A DNA stretch of 21,315 bases from Palsa-851 sp035534435. GTDB lineage: Bacteria > Chloroflexota > Dormibacteria > Aeolococcales > Aeolococcaceae. Every line of letters begins with the position of its first letter. Position 1 is the stretch's first letter. A program made the position numbers and the translations under genes. The notes beneath the pieces are model-generated. The model saw only the letters and a list, made by a program, of their open reading frames with translations. It ran no database searches and had not been told where the DNA came from. Below are positions 14,439 to 21,314 of this stretch, one piece after another. The stretch spans positions 1 to 21,315 of the forward strand of contig DATLRX010000091.1 of NCBI GenBank assembly GCA_035534435.1, read 5' to 3'.

Positions 14439-16049
14439 TCAGTACTCCGGCATCGGCGGGGTCGCCGCGCCGCCCTTCTTCTCAGGGATGTCGGTGATCA
14501 GCGCCTCGGTGGTGAGCAGCAGCGCGGCGATCGACGCCGCGTTCTGGACAGCCGAGCGGGTGACCTTGGTCGGGTCGATGATCCCGGCCTTGACCATGTC
14601 CACGTACTCGCCCTTGGCGGCGTCAAAGCCCTGACCCTTGGGAAGGGACTTGACCTTGTCGACCACGACGGAGCCTTCCATGCCGGCGTTCTGCGCGATC
14701 TGGCGAAGGGGCTCCTCGAGCGCACGGCGGAGGATGTTGACGCCGGTGAGCACGTCGCCCTCGGCCTTCACGCTGTCGAGTGCGGGGATCGCGTTCACGA
14801 GCACGACTCCACCACCGGGCACAATGCCCTCCTCGACCGCGGCGCGCGTGGCGGACACGGCGTCCTCCATGCGGTGCTTCTTCTCCTTGAGCTCGGTCTC
14901 GGTCGGGGCGCCGACCTTGATCACGGCAACACCACCGCTGAGCTTCGCGAGACGCTCCTGGAGCTTCTCCTTGTCCCAGTCGCTGGTGGACTTGTCGATC
15001 TCGGCCTTGATCTGCTCGATGCGGCCCTTGATCGCGTCCTTGCTGCCGTTGCCCTCGACGACCGTCGTGTCGTCCTTGGTGATGCTCACGCTGCGAGCGC
15101 GGCCGAGCGAGGTGAGCTGCGCGGAGTCGAGCTTGAGGCCGACCTCCTCGCTGATGACCTGGCCGCCGGTCAGGATCGCGATGTCCTGCAGCATCGCCTT
15201 GCGGCGATCACCAAAGCCCGGCGCCTTCACCGCGACGGCATTGAACGTGCCGCGGAGCTTGTTGACGATGAGGGTGGCAAGCGCCTCGCCTTCGACGTCC
15301 TCGGCGATCACCACGAGCGGCTTGCCGCTCTGGACGACCTTCTCGAGGATCGGGAGGAGATCCGCGATCGCGGAGATCTTCTTGTCGGTGATGAGGATGT
15401 AGGGGTCCTCGAGCACGGCCTCCATGCGCTGGGCATTGGTGACCATGTACGCGGAGATGTAGCCCTTGTCGAACTGCATTCCCTCGACGAGCTCGAGCTC
15501 GGTCTCCAGGCCCTTCGACTCCTCGACGGTGATGACTCCGTCCTTGCCGACCTTCTCCATCGCATCGGCGACGGTCTCGCCGATCGTGGGATCTGCGGCG
15601 GAGATCGACGCGACCTGGGCGATCTTCTCGCGCTCGGAGATCGGGATCGACTGCTCCTTGATGGCCTTCACGATCGCCTCAACGCCGAGCTCGATGCCCT
15701 TCTTGAGCTGGATCGGGTTGGCGCCGGCGGCCACGTTCTGCAGGCCGGCTGCGATCAGCGCCTGGGCGAGAACGGTGGCTGTGGTGGTCCCGTCACCGGC
15801 GATGTCGTTGGTCTTGCTCGCCACTTCCTTGACCAGCTGGGCGCCCATGTTCTCGAAGGGCTCCTCGAGCTCGATCTCCTTGGCGATCGTGACTCCGTCG
15901 TTGGTGATGGTCGGCGAGCCGAACTTCTTGTCCAGCACGACGTTCCGGCCCTTGGGGCCGATGGTGATCTTCACGGCGTCCGCGACCCGATCGACCCCTC
16001 GTTTGAGATGGGCGCGGGCCTCGACGTCGAACAGCAATTGCTTGGCCAT
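14439..16049 (-). CDS. groEL: Chaperonin GroEL (Hsp60)
   Basis: The 536-residue subunit of the double-ring chaperonin that folds proteins in an ATP-driven cage. The N-terminus MAKQLLFDVEAR, ITIGPKGRNVVLDKKFG, the ATP-site motif NDIAGDGTTTATVLA, and AAVEEGIVPGGGVVLV are all intact. The usual C-terminal Gly-Gly-Met tail that lines the cavity is replaced by EKKGGAATPPMPEY, a short proline-containing end. groES is not adjacent, so this is a solo groEL. The ATG at 16049 has AGGAGG 4 nt upstream. A doubled CIRCE operator at 16095-16144 points to HrcA repression with heat-shock release, and a strong terminator follows the gene. A 591-codon open frame on the opposite strand is an antisense shadow. 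Confidence 0.98.
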   Translation of the reverse strand: MAKQLLFDVEARAHLKRGVDRVADAVKITIGPKGRNVVLDKKFGSPTITNDGVTIAKEIELEEPFENMGAQLVKEVASKTNDIAGDGTTTATVLAQALIAAGLQNVAAGANPIQLKKGIELGVEAIVKAIKEQSIPISEREKIAQVASISAADPTIGETVADAMEKVGKDGVITVEESKGLETELELVEGMQFDKGYISAYMVTNAQRMEAVLEDPYILITDKKISAIADLLPILEKVVQSGKPLVVIAEDVEGEALATLIVNKLRGTFNAVAVKAPGFGDRRKAMLQDIAILTGGQVISEEVGLKLDSAQLTSLGRARSVSITKDDTTVVEGNGSKDAIKGRIEQIKAEIDKSTSDWDKEKLQERLAKLSGGVAVIKVGAPTETELKEKKHRMEDAVSATRAAVEEGIVPGGGVVLVNAIPALDSVKAEGDVLTGVNILRRALEEPLRQIAQNAGMEGSVVVDKVKSLPKGQGFDAAKGEYVDMVKAGIIDPTKVTRSAVQNAASIAALLLTTEALITDIPEKKGGAATPPMPEY

Positions 16050-16094
16050 GGTTCCTCCTGGTATGTCCTCTAGCCTTGGGTTCCAGGGGTTAGT

Positions 16095-16144
16095 TTAGCA
16101 CTCGGCTCGGCAGACTGCTAGCGGGTGGCGGCGGCGAGTGCTAA
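16095..16144. promoter_or_regulatory. Tandem overlapping CIRCE (HrcA) operators upstream of groEL
   Basis: Consensus CIRCE is TTAGCACTC-N9-GAGTGCTAA. Here a perfect left arm TTAGCACTC (16095-16103), exactly 9 nt, and GACTGCTAG (16113-16121, 7 of 9 matches) make one operator. A second perfect right arm GAGTGCTAA (16136-16144) has, exactly 9 nt before it, CTAGCGGGT (16118-16126), which keeps TAGC. The two 27-bp operators share CTAG and are staggered by 23 bp. A groEL -10-like TAAACT on the minus strand partly overlaps the left arm. The outer arms are perfect, the inner arms degenerate. Confidence 0.82.
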
Positions 16145-16150
16145 GGGGTG

Positions 16151-16209
16151 CGAGAAGCGCCGAGAAGTGCAAACGTCATCTTGCAACCCGCGATGCGCTG
16201 AGTTAGGAT
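16151..16209 (+). promoter_or_regulatory. Promoter and repeat-rich control region of the methyltransferase gene
   Basis: -35 TTGCAA (16181-16186) and -10 TAGGAT (16204-16209) are 17 bp apart, predicting initiation near 16216. Just upstream are two 10-bp direct repeats, CGAGAAGCGC and CGAGAAGTGC (16151-16170), and an inverted repeat TGCAA-N8-TTGCA (16168-16185) that overlaps the -35. These are candidate operator sites. Confidence 0.5.
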
Positions 16210-16228
16210 CGCACGAACATCGGTTTGG

Positions 16229-16246
16229 CTCCGGCACCCGCCGGAG
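16229..16246 (+). promoter_or_regulatory. Hairpin in the methyltransferase mRNA leader
   Basis: CTCCGGC (16229-16235), loop ACCC, GCCGGAG (16240-16246): a perfect 7-bp GC-rich stem in the ~64-nt leader, about 33 nt before ATG 16280. It has no T run, so it is not a terminator. The ATG has no visible ribosome binding site, so the hairpin could affect translation. Confidence 0.4.
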
Positions 16247-16279
16247 GCTCCCACGACTCGTTAGCCTCTACGAATCACG

Positions 16280-17584
16280 ATGAGACAAAGTCGCCTACCC
16301 ACCTCCATTTCCCTCTTTACGGGCGCTGGCGGCTTGGACGTGGGTCTCGAGGAGGCAGGATTTCGAACTGTCGCCGCGACTGATAACGACCCTGTTTGCG
16401 TTGCGAGCCTAGTTGCAAATCAATCAGCGCGGATACCAATCCGAGGTTGCCCGGCGCGGCGATACCTCGAGGAAACGCGTTTGTTCACCGGGGACGTTGC
16501 CGGGGTTTCGGCCGCCGATTTGAGGCCACACGACGTAGACGCATCCTGGACACCGGATCTGCTGTGTGGCGGACCGCCTTGTCAACCCTTCAGTTCGGCG
16601 GGGAGCATGCGCGGTTTGGAAGATCCCCGCGGGCGGCTGTTCGAGCACTTTGTGCGCCTCGCGAACGAGCTAAGGCCCCGCGTGATTCTCTTCGAAAATG
16701 TGCGTGGGCTCGTCACTATGCCGGGCCCTTCAGGCATACCCGGAGAGACATTGATGCTCGTTCGCCAGGCTTTCGAGGCGATCGGTTATTGGACGCGTCT
16801 CGCTTTGCTCAACTCAGCTGACTTCGGAGCACCTCAGAGGCGCGTCCGGTGCTTCATGCTCGCGGCGAGGGATGGGTCGCCACCGGAGTTTCCTGACGCT
16901 ACGCATTCTCGCTCATCTGCGAGCGAACTGCTATCGGATCGCCTTCCCTGGGTTACCCTCGGTCAATTCCTCGCAACCTCTCCTACGGCGGAGGATGACG
17001 ATCTGATCCGACCCACGCAAGAGTTGGAGGCATTGTTGCGCGGCGTACCGGATGGGAGTGGACTTAAGAGCGCTGGGGCTCGGGAACCGACGCGCCCAGG
17101 TGGGCACTGGGGGTACAAACAAGGGACCTTCATTTCAGATCCCCGACGTCCCGCGCGGACGGTGACAACCACTACGCCCGACTGGATAAGACTTCGCGAC
17201 GGCTCGTTGCGGCGTTTGACGTGGCGCGAGTGCGCCGAGCTGCAGGGATTTCCTACTGATTGGCGATTTTCTGGGGGCTACGGTGCGCGACAACGTCAGA
17301 TAGGCAACGCTGTACCGGTGATTTTTGGCCGCGTGCTCGGCCAGGCGATACGAACGTCGCTCGCGCGATCGGGATCCGACGCGGCTGAGTCAGCACCTCT
17401 GCCGGCCGACCTCGAGGCAGCCATCTCCTATACCAGACGGGAGCATCGCCGCAACCAAGCGGTGAGGCTAGAAATCCGACGTCGCATCGAGGTCGGGGAG
17501 GACTCATCGGCGCTCAAGGGCTTGGGGTCTGCGGAGCGTGCGCCAGGAGCGCACCACGTCGCGCAGTGTTCGCCTGCCAAGTAA
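16280..17584 (+). CDS. C5-cytosine DNA methyltransferase (Dcm family)
   Basis: 434 residues. It transfers a methyl group from SAM to C5 of cytosine in a specific DNA site. Motif I LFTGAGGLDVGLE (12-24), motif IV GGPPCQPFSSAG with catalytic Cys101, motif VI ENVRG (139-143), motif VIII QRRVR (186-190), target-recognition region ~225-300, motif IX RRLTWRECAELQGFP, and motif X RQIGNAVP near 345 are all present and in order, so it should be active. A ~65-residue tail follows motif X. The GC content and codon use (many T/A-ending codons) differ from the flanking genes, indicating transfer. The downstream endonuclease gene overlaps its 3' end by 47 nt in another frame. The recognition site cannot be read from the sequence. 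Confidence 0.96.
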   Translation: MRQSRLPTSISLFTGAGGLDVGLEEAGFRTVAATDNDPVCVASLVANQSARIPIRGCPARRYLEETRLFTGDVAGVSAADLRPHDVDASWTPDLLCGGPPCQPFSSAGSMRGLEDPRGRLFEHFVRLANELRPRVILFENVRGLVTMPGPSGIPGETLMLVRQAFEAIGYWTRLALLNSADFGAPQRRVRCFMLAARDGSPPEFPDATHSRSSASELLSDRLPWVTLGQFLATSPTAEDDDLIRPTQELEALLRGVPDGSGLKSAGAREPTRPGGHWGYKQGTFISDPRRPARTVTTTTPDWIRLRDGSLRRLTWRECAELQGFPTDWRFSGGYGARQRQIGNAVPVIFGRVLGQAIRTSLARSGSDAAESAPLPADLEAAISYTRREHRRNQAVRLEIRRRIEVGEDSSALKGLGSAERAPGAHHVAQCSPAK

Positions 17585-18776
17585 GACGCGGCTAAGTCGC
17601 GAAGAATTCTCGAATCGCATAGCTGCAGTTTCCGATCGTCTCTCGGAAGTCCTTAGCGAGGGCCTGACCGCGATCGAAACACTGGAGAACGCGGTCAGCT
17701 CTCTTCTGAAAAGTCCCTCAGTTAGCCGCTTAGAACGCGCGCGCCTGAGGCACGAGGAGGCACGGCTTCGGTCCTTACGAAGATGGCACGCTGAAGGCGA
17801 CATACCATTGAGGGAGTTGCGTTGGTCACGTCGCGTACCTTCCTTACGAATAATCGGTGAGCTCGAGCTCGCTGAACGAGTTGCGAAACTCGGTATCAAA
17901 GCTGCATTAGTGACTCGACCCGTACGTGGCAGCGACTTCATGTCCCGCCAAGGAGTGGGACGCTGGGCTGAAGATGTCGTTGTGTCGCTTGTTTCCGCCG
18001 TCACGGGTGGGCAAGTGATCGCGTTCGGCCCTTCAAGTGCGGTCGTCCCTGGAGATCGCTCCTACGAGGAAGCGATCCTGGGTTTTCGTGAGATCTCATT
18101 GGTCGAGAGCAAACGGCCCGATCTATTGATCTTTCGGGCCGCACTGCGAGAAATGCTGGAGGAAAATGCCACTCGGATTCACGAATGGCCGACTCGAATG
18201 CTCGATGACAGTGACCGCGCGTTGATAGCTCAGGCTTCATTCGCGGCAGAGGTTAAGTTCAGCTCCTGGAACTATCAAAAGCGCTTAGAAAACAAGAAAG
18301 AAAGCTGGCTTTCGCTAACGCTAAAGGAAGAGGAGCGATCTCCATTTGCGGAGTGGTTGAAGACATTCGGCAGACCACTACTGCTGTTCCAAGTGTTCTT
18401 CGACCGTGTGTACTGCGTGAATTTCAATCGCATGGAGGAACTGATCGCCTTACCAGCGGCTATCACAAAGGGTGTATACGAGAAGACGACTGATACGCGT
18501 CGGGGGGTCGGGAAGCCTTATCACAAGCTCGTTCTGACGGACGAAACGTATTTGGTTGGGCAAGTAATTCCACCGGCAAAGCCCACCGCGCGTTTGGTGA
18601 CGCTCACTGACGGTCAGGTCGTACCGATGGTCGACCTGGGTTCAGCGAGGGTCGCACCGGCTATTGATGCCTCGAAGCGCATCGACCGCGAGGTCGCACG
18701 AGGATCGCTACTCACGAATCATGACCGGCCCCGGAAGATGTCAGATATGAATACACAAGCTAAGCGGGATCGATGA
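17538..18776 (+). CDS. PD-(D/E)XK type II restriction endonuclease (possibly AccI-like)
   Basis: 412 residues from GTG 17538, the only reasonable start; it lies inside the methyltransferase 3' end. Residues ~20-85 are a charged helical, probably coiled-coil, region. The nuclease core shows MSRQGVGRWAEDVVVSLV, FGPSSAVVPGDRSYEEAI, then LVESKRPDLLIF (P194-D195) and FAAEVKFSSWN (E238-V-K240), giving a PD...ExK metal site with a longer than usual gap. The context (tandem with a C5 methyltransferase and facing another endonuclease) supports a restriction enzyme. The text recalls AccI-type endonucleases, which cut GTMKAC, but I cannot confirm this without a profile search. The last ~40 residues are basic and may be disordered. 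Its 3' end overlaps the XamI-type gene by 17 bp. Confidence 0.72.
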   Translation: MRQERTTSRSVRLPSKTRLSREEFSNRIAAVSDRLSEVLSEGLTAIETLENAVSSLLKSPSVSRLERARLRHEEARLRSLRRWHAEGDIPLRELRWSRRVPSLRIIGELELAERVAKLGIKAALVTRPVRGSDFMSRQGVGRWAEDVVVSLVSAVTGGQVIAFGPSSAVVPGDRSYEEAILGFREISLVESKRPDLLIFRAALREMLEENATRIHEWPTRMLDDSDRALIAQASFAAEVKFSSWNYQKRLENKKESWLSLTLKEEERSPFAEWLKTFGRPLLLFQVFFDRVYCVNFNRMEELIALPAAITKGVYEKTTDTRRGVGKPYHKLVLTDETYLVGQVIPPAKPTARLVTLTDGQVVPMVDLGSARVAPAIDASKRIDREVARGSLLTNHDRPRKMSDMNTQAKRDR

Positions 18777-19686
18777 ACCAACGCAGGGCGGCGAGGTCGT
18801 ACGCCCAGAAGATAGTGACTGCGGCGTCCTGCGCCACTCGGACGTTGTCGAGGCGATAGACTCCGGAAAGAACCGCGCCGGTGATCACTCTATCGCCATA
18901 TGCGCGCTGCCAAGTCCGCGCCTTGTTGACAGTCTCGTGATTCAAGCGCTTGAAGCTATTCACTTCCGAGTTGGACACCTTGCACTCAAGCAGCAGGAGG
19001 CGATCGTCATGCAAGAGGATGGGGATGTCGGCTTTGGCTCGATGGGCCTCTGATCCACAATCGGCTTCGCGACTGAACTGACCGGGCTGGAGTTCCCTGG
19101 CTGCGCTTCCGATCCGGCGCACGTCCGGACGGCACAAGAAGCCTCGTTCCTGCAGAAGTGCCGCTACCCGATCCTGCTGGACAACCGCTGCAGCGTTGCG
19201 GCGGGATGTCTGGGTCTCCTGGTAGGCCATAAGGGCCGCGGTCGCCACAGTCGCGGCTCGCAATTCATCCTGCGCCGGCCGACGCCCGGCGGCTACCCAG
19301 GGGAGGCGAGTGTGGTCAATCGCCTGGAGGATGGTGTGGGTCGCGGCTCGGGCGTCCTCATGGCTTAGTCGATCCCGATTTTTCAAGTGCCGGCTTGTTA
19401 GGGTGTCGAAGTCATCCTCGCTTATCGGCGGAGCGCACATATAACGCGCCGGGCGGAGGAGATATGGTTTCTGTCGAAAGACTTCGCCGTCGCGAATCTC
19501 TAAGAGCCCCTCGGTGTTCTCGAGAAGCTCATAGACGGTTTGTTCCGCTGATGCCACCCTCCTACTGAATTCGGCAGGGTCCGCCGCTAGCCGCTCGTGG
19601 ATGAAGTTCTGCCGTGCGGCGGCAACGGCCTCCTCCAACTCGTCGGCCGTCCAGATTGGCGGAAGAGCACGACCCCGCTCAGCCAT
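18760..19686 (-). CDS. XamI-type restriction endonuclease
   Basis: 308 residues. Recognised from the N-terminal LPPIWTADELEEAVAAARQNFIHERL, the RYMCAPPISEDDFDTL motif, and the catalytic block ADIPILL-x5-LLLLECKVSNSEVNSFKRLN followed by KARTWQRAYG and the FWAYDLAALRWFI end. D220 and E234-C-K236 form the PD-(D/E)XK site. The XamI family recognises GTCGAC (family knowledge). The ATG at 19686 overlaps the vsr stop by 8 nt, so the two are one transcript, running towards the other endonuclease gene. The protective methyltransferase would be the C5 enzyme at 16280 unless another lies elsewhere in the genome. Lower GC and non-native codon use match the rest of the island. Confidence 0.85.
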   Translation of the reverse strand: MAERGRALPPIWTADELEEAVAAARQNFIHERLAADPAEFSRRVASAEQTVYELLENTEGLLEIRDGEVFRQKPYLLRPARYMCAPPISEDDFDTLTSRHLKNRDRLSHEDARAATHTILQAIDHTRLPWVAAGRRPAQDELRAATVATAALMAYQETQTSRRNAAAVVQQDRVAALLQERGFLCRPDVRRIGSAARELQPGQFSREADCGSEAHRAKADIPILLHDDRLLLLECKVSNSEVNSFKRLNHETVNKARTWQRAYGDRVITGAVLSGVYRLDNVRVAQDAAVTIFWAYDLAALRWFIDPA

Positions 19687-20131
19687 CCGTGCTTTCTGCG
19701 TACCCCGGTGAGGTCTTGCGCTCTACGGCGTCGCGTATGCGAGACGCGGCATCGGTCGGCGCCTCATGCTCCCAGATCCGCACCACGAACCATCCATCGG
19801 CCGACAGGGTCGCGTCGGTGTTTCGATCGCGGGCGCGATTGTATTCGGCCTTCTCAAGCCAGTAGTCCCGGTTCGAGCGTGGGGCCGTGAAATGGAGCGG
19901 GCAGCCGTGCCAGAAGCACCCGTCGATGAAAACCACCACTCGCGCGCGAGTGAACACCAGATCTCCGGTGCGACGCAACCCTCTAACGGGGCGCGCGTCC
20001 ACTCGATATCGCAACCCCATCCGGTGCACTATCGAGCGCACTGCGGTTTCGGGCTTTGTGTCTCGCGATCTGCACGCCAGCATCACTCGCCTAGTGGCTG
20101 GAGAGGACGCCCACGAGCGTCCGGGTTCCAC
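19679..20131 (-). CDS. vsr: Very short patch repair endonuclease (Vsr)
   Basis: Nicks DNA 5' of T in T:G mismatches produced by deamination of 5-methylcytosine. The canonical core is intact: SWASSPATRRVMLACRSRDTKPETAVRSIVHRMGLRYRVD, TGDLVF with the catalytic Asp, VVVFIDGCFWHGCP with zinc and active-site Cys/His, YWLEKAEYNRARDRNTDATL and WFVVRIWEHE. From GTG 20131 the protein is 150 residues, close to the usual ~150. The frame stays open to a TTG at 20290, which would add 53 residues unlike any Vsr N-terminus, yet the predicted promoter lies just before that TTG, so the start is not settled. It overlaps the XamI-type gene by 8 nt. Pairing with an m5C methyltransferase in the same island is typical. 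Confidence 0.9.
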   Translation of the reverse strand: MEPGRSWASSPATRRVMLACRSRDTKPETAVRSIVHRMGLRYRVDARPVRGLRRTGDLVFTRARVVVFIDGCFWHGCPLHFTAPRSNRDYWLEKAEYNRARDRNTDATLSADGWFVVRIWEHEAPTDAASRIRDAVERKTSPGYAESTDG

Positions 20132-20289
20132 AAATTCCGGCAGCCGGGGACTCCTTGGTGCCCGATGGCGAGCGCTCGTTTCGAATTCAGACGTCCGTGT
20201 ACTTGCGATCACTTTCGCTCTTGTCGCTAAGGCTACCGCGTTGAGGACGTTGTCGTTGAAGTCCGCGGAGTACCAAGCACGGCTACGCA

Positions 20290-20350
20290 ACGACAGGCGT
20301 TTGTCGTGAGAGTGCGGTACTACTTATATGTCGATATGTCCGATCGTCTA
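20290..20350 (-). promoter_or_regulatory. Promoter and candidate operators of the vsr-endonuclease transcript
   Basis: On the minus strand, -10 TATAAG (20328-20323) and -35 TAGACG (20350-20345) are 16 bp apart. The AT-rich stretch carries two direct repeats of ATATGTC (20326-20332 and 20334-20340) over the -10, and an inverted repeat ACGACA-N6-TGTCGT (20290-20295, 20302-20307) lies just after the predicted start of transcription. Between here and 20131 only the possible 53-codon vsr extension is seen. Confidence 0.42.
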
Positions 20351-20361
20351 GACGGTGCCGC

Positions 20362-20637
20362 GTGACCCCGAGTCGACCCGTCATTGCCGACCGCTCGGCA
20401 GGAGTCATCCTTGCCGCGGCCGCCGGGGATGCACTCGGCGCGCCGCATGGGTTCCGAGGGCCACTTGCCGAGGCCGCCGAGTTGCGCATGACCGGCGGCG
20501 GCATCTTTGCGTGGAAGCCCGGCGAGTGGACCAACGACACGCAGATGGCGCTCGCGATCCTCTCACCGCTCGCAGCGGGGAACCATCACCTGGAGGCGGT
20601 GGAGGTAACTTCCTGCAGCCCGGTCGCGTCCACATGA
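20362..20637 (+). pseudogene. Truncated ADP-ribosylglycohydrolase (DraG-like) N-terminus
   Basis: From GTG 20362 about 72 residues match the start of ADP-ribosylglycohydrolases, which remove ADP-ribose from proteins or nucleic acids: RSAGVILAAAAGDALGAPHGF, MTGGGIFAWKPGEWTNDTQMALAILSPLAAG. The text then changes to an unrelated tail and stops at 20637, whereas the enzymes have ~250-350 residues and need the C-terminal metal-binding motifs. The usual metal-binding TDDT is TNDT here. The phosphatase-like gene starts at 20634 in another frame, so an internal deletion of several hundred bases in an ancestral two-domain or two-gene unit is the simplest reading. It is most likely inactive. Confidence 0.75.
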
Positions 20638-21086
20638 CGCAGCATTACCTCGACACCTTCACTGCCCGGCCGGCGACGGTGGAGCTGGCGGGCGTCCAGT
20701 TCGGCGGTGTTGCGGGGCTCGATGCGGCGCTGGAAAACGGCGCGGACGTTGTCGTCTCGCTGTACCGCATGGGAACGAAGGACGTCCCGGACCGGACGGA
20801 GCACCGAGTCATCGGACTTATCGACAGCGGTCCCCACGACAATCCGAATCTCGCCTTCGTCCTGGTCGACACGGCGGACTTCATCGCGACACGGTCAGGC
20901 GGCGGCCACAAGGTCTATGTGCACTGCGTCGTAGCTGAGAACCGCACGCCGACAGTCGCCGCGACCTTTCTCGCTCGTCATCACGGTGCGTCCGTTGATG
21001 TGGCGCTGTCGACGTTGGAGCAGGCACTGGGGCACCGCCCGTCACCGCTGATCGCTGAGGGCATTCGGCGCGCGGCGACCCTCTGA
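20634..21086 (+). CDS. Dual-specificity-phosphatase-like protein
   Basis: 150 residues from ATG 20634. The active-site loop VHCVVAENRTPTVAATFLA contains H-C-x5-R, followed by the Thr that DSP/PTP enzymes use to activate the leaving group. Upstream, GADVVVSLYRMG and HRVIGLIDSGPHDNP fill the positions of the phosphatase strands and the general-acid loop, and a helical end (DVALSTLEQALGHRPSPLIAEGIRRA) completes the fold. It should hydrolyse phosphate esters on proteins or small molecules. It overlaps the last 4 bases of the truncated ADP-ribosylglycohydrolase frame. No ribosome binding site lies at a good distance; GGAGGT (20601) is 27 nt away but 6 nt before a CTG at 20613 in the same frame, a possible alternative start. 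Such domains are known fused or adjacent to ADP-ribosylglycohydrolases. Confidence 0.75.
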   Translation: MTQHYLDTFTARPATVELAGVQFGGVAGLDAALENGADVVVSLYRMGTKDVPDRTEHRVIGLIDSGPHDNPNLAFVLVDTADFIATRSGGGHKVYVHCVVAENRTPTVAATFLARHHGASVDVALSTLEQALGHRPSPLIAEGIRRAATL

Positions 21087-21143
21087 CGAATCTCGGCCCG
21101 AAGCGGCCCGCTCTGCGCGAGGTTGTCGGAGATGTCGTTGCGC

Positions 21144-21314
21144 TCAGCTCCACCGTTGGTGAAGCCGAGGCTCCCACGCCAGGTCCGCGCGACCGGCGAC
21201 GTCGGCGACGTTGCCCTCGATGGACACAACCCGATCGAGGACCCCCTGCCGCAGGGTGTCAAGACCGTTGCGGACGTCACCAGTCGCGGTCGAGATCGAG
21301 GTCAGCTTCGACTT
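21144..21314 (-). CDS. Possible C-terminal fragment of a gene cut by the window edge
   Basis: An open frame enters from the right edge and ends at TGA 21146-21144, giving 56 residues of helical text with regular hydrophobic spacing (LTSISTATGDVRNGLDTLRQ, then VVSIEGNVADVAGRADLAW). This looks like a coiled-coil end of a cytoplasmic or signalling protein, and codon third positions are GC-rich as in native genes. It is too short to name and could be a chance frame. It would converge with the phosphatase-like gene. Confidence 0.35.
   Translation of the reverse strand, partial: KSKLTSISTATGDVRNGLDTLRQGVLDRVVSIEGNVADVAGRADLAWEPRLHQRWS

Noticed and set aside
14298..16073. 591-codon open frame on the plus strand opposite groEL
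   Set aside because: Its translation is Leu/Arg/Asp/Gly-rich low-complexity text that mirrors the groEL codons; it is an antisense shadow typical of GC-rich genes.
16280..20290. Controller (C) protein gene or integrase for the restriction island
   Set aside because: No small helix-turn-helix ORF, recombinase, tRNA or flanking direct repeat could be found at either boundary.
21090..21110. GGCC-based hairpin after the phosphatase-like gene
   Set aside because: Only a 4-bp stem formed by repeated GGCC, no T run.
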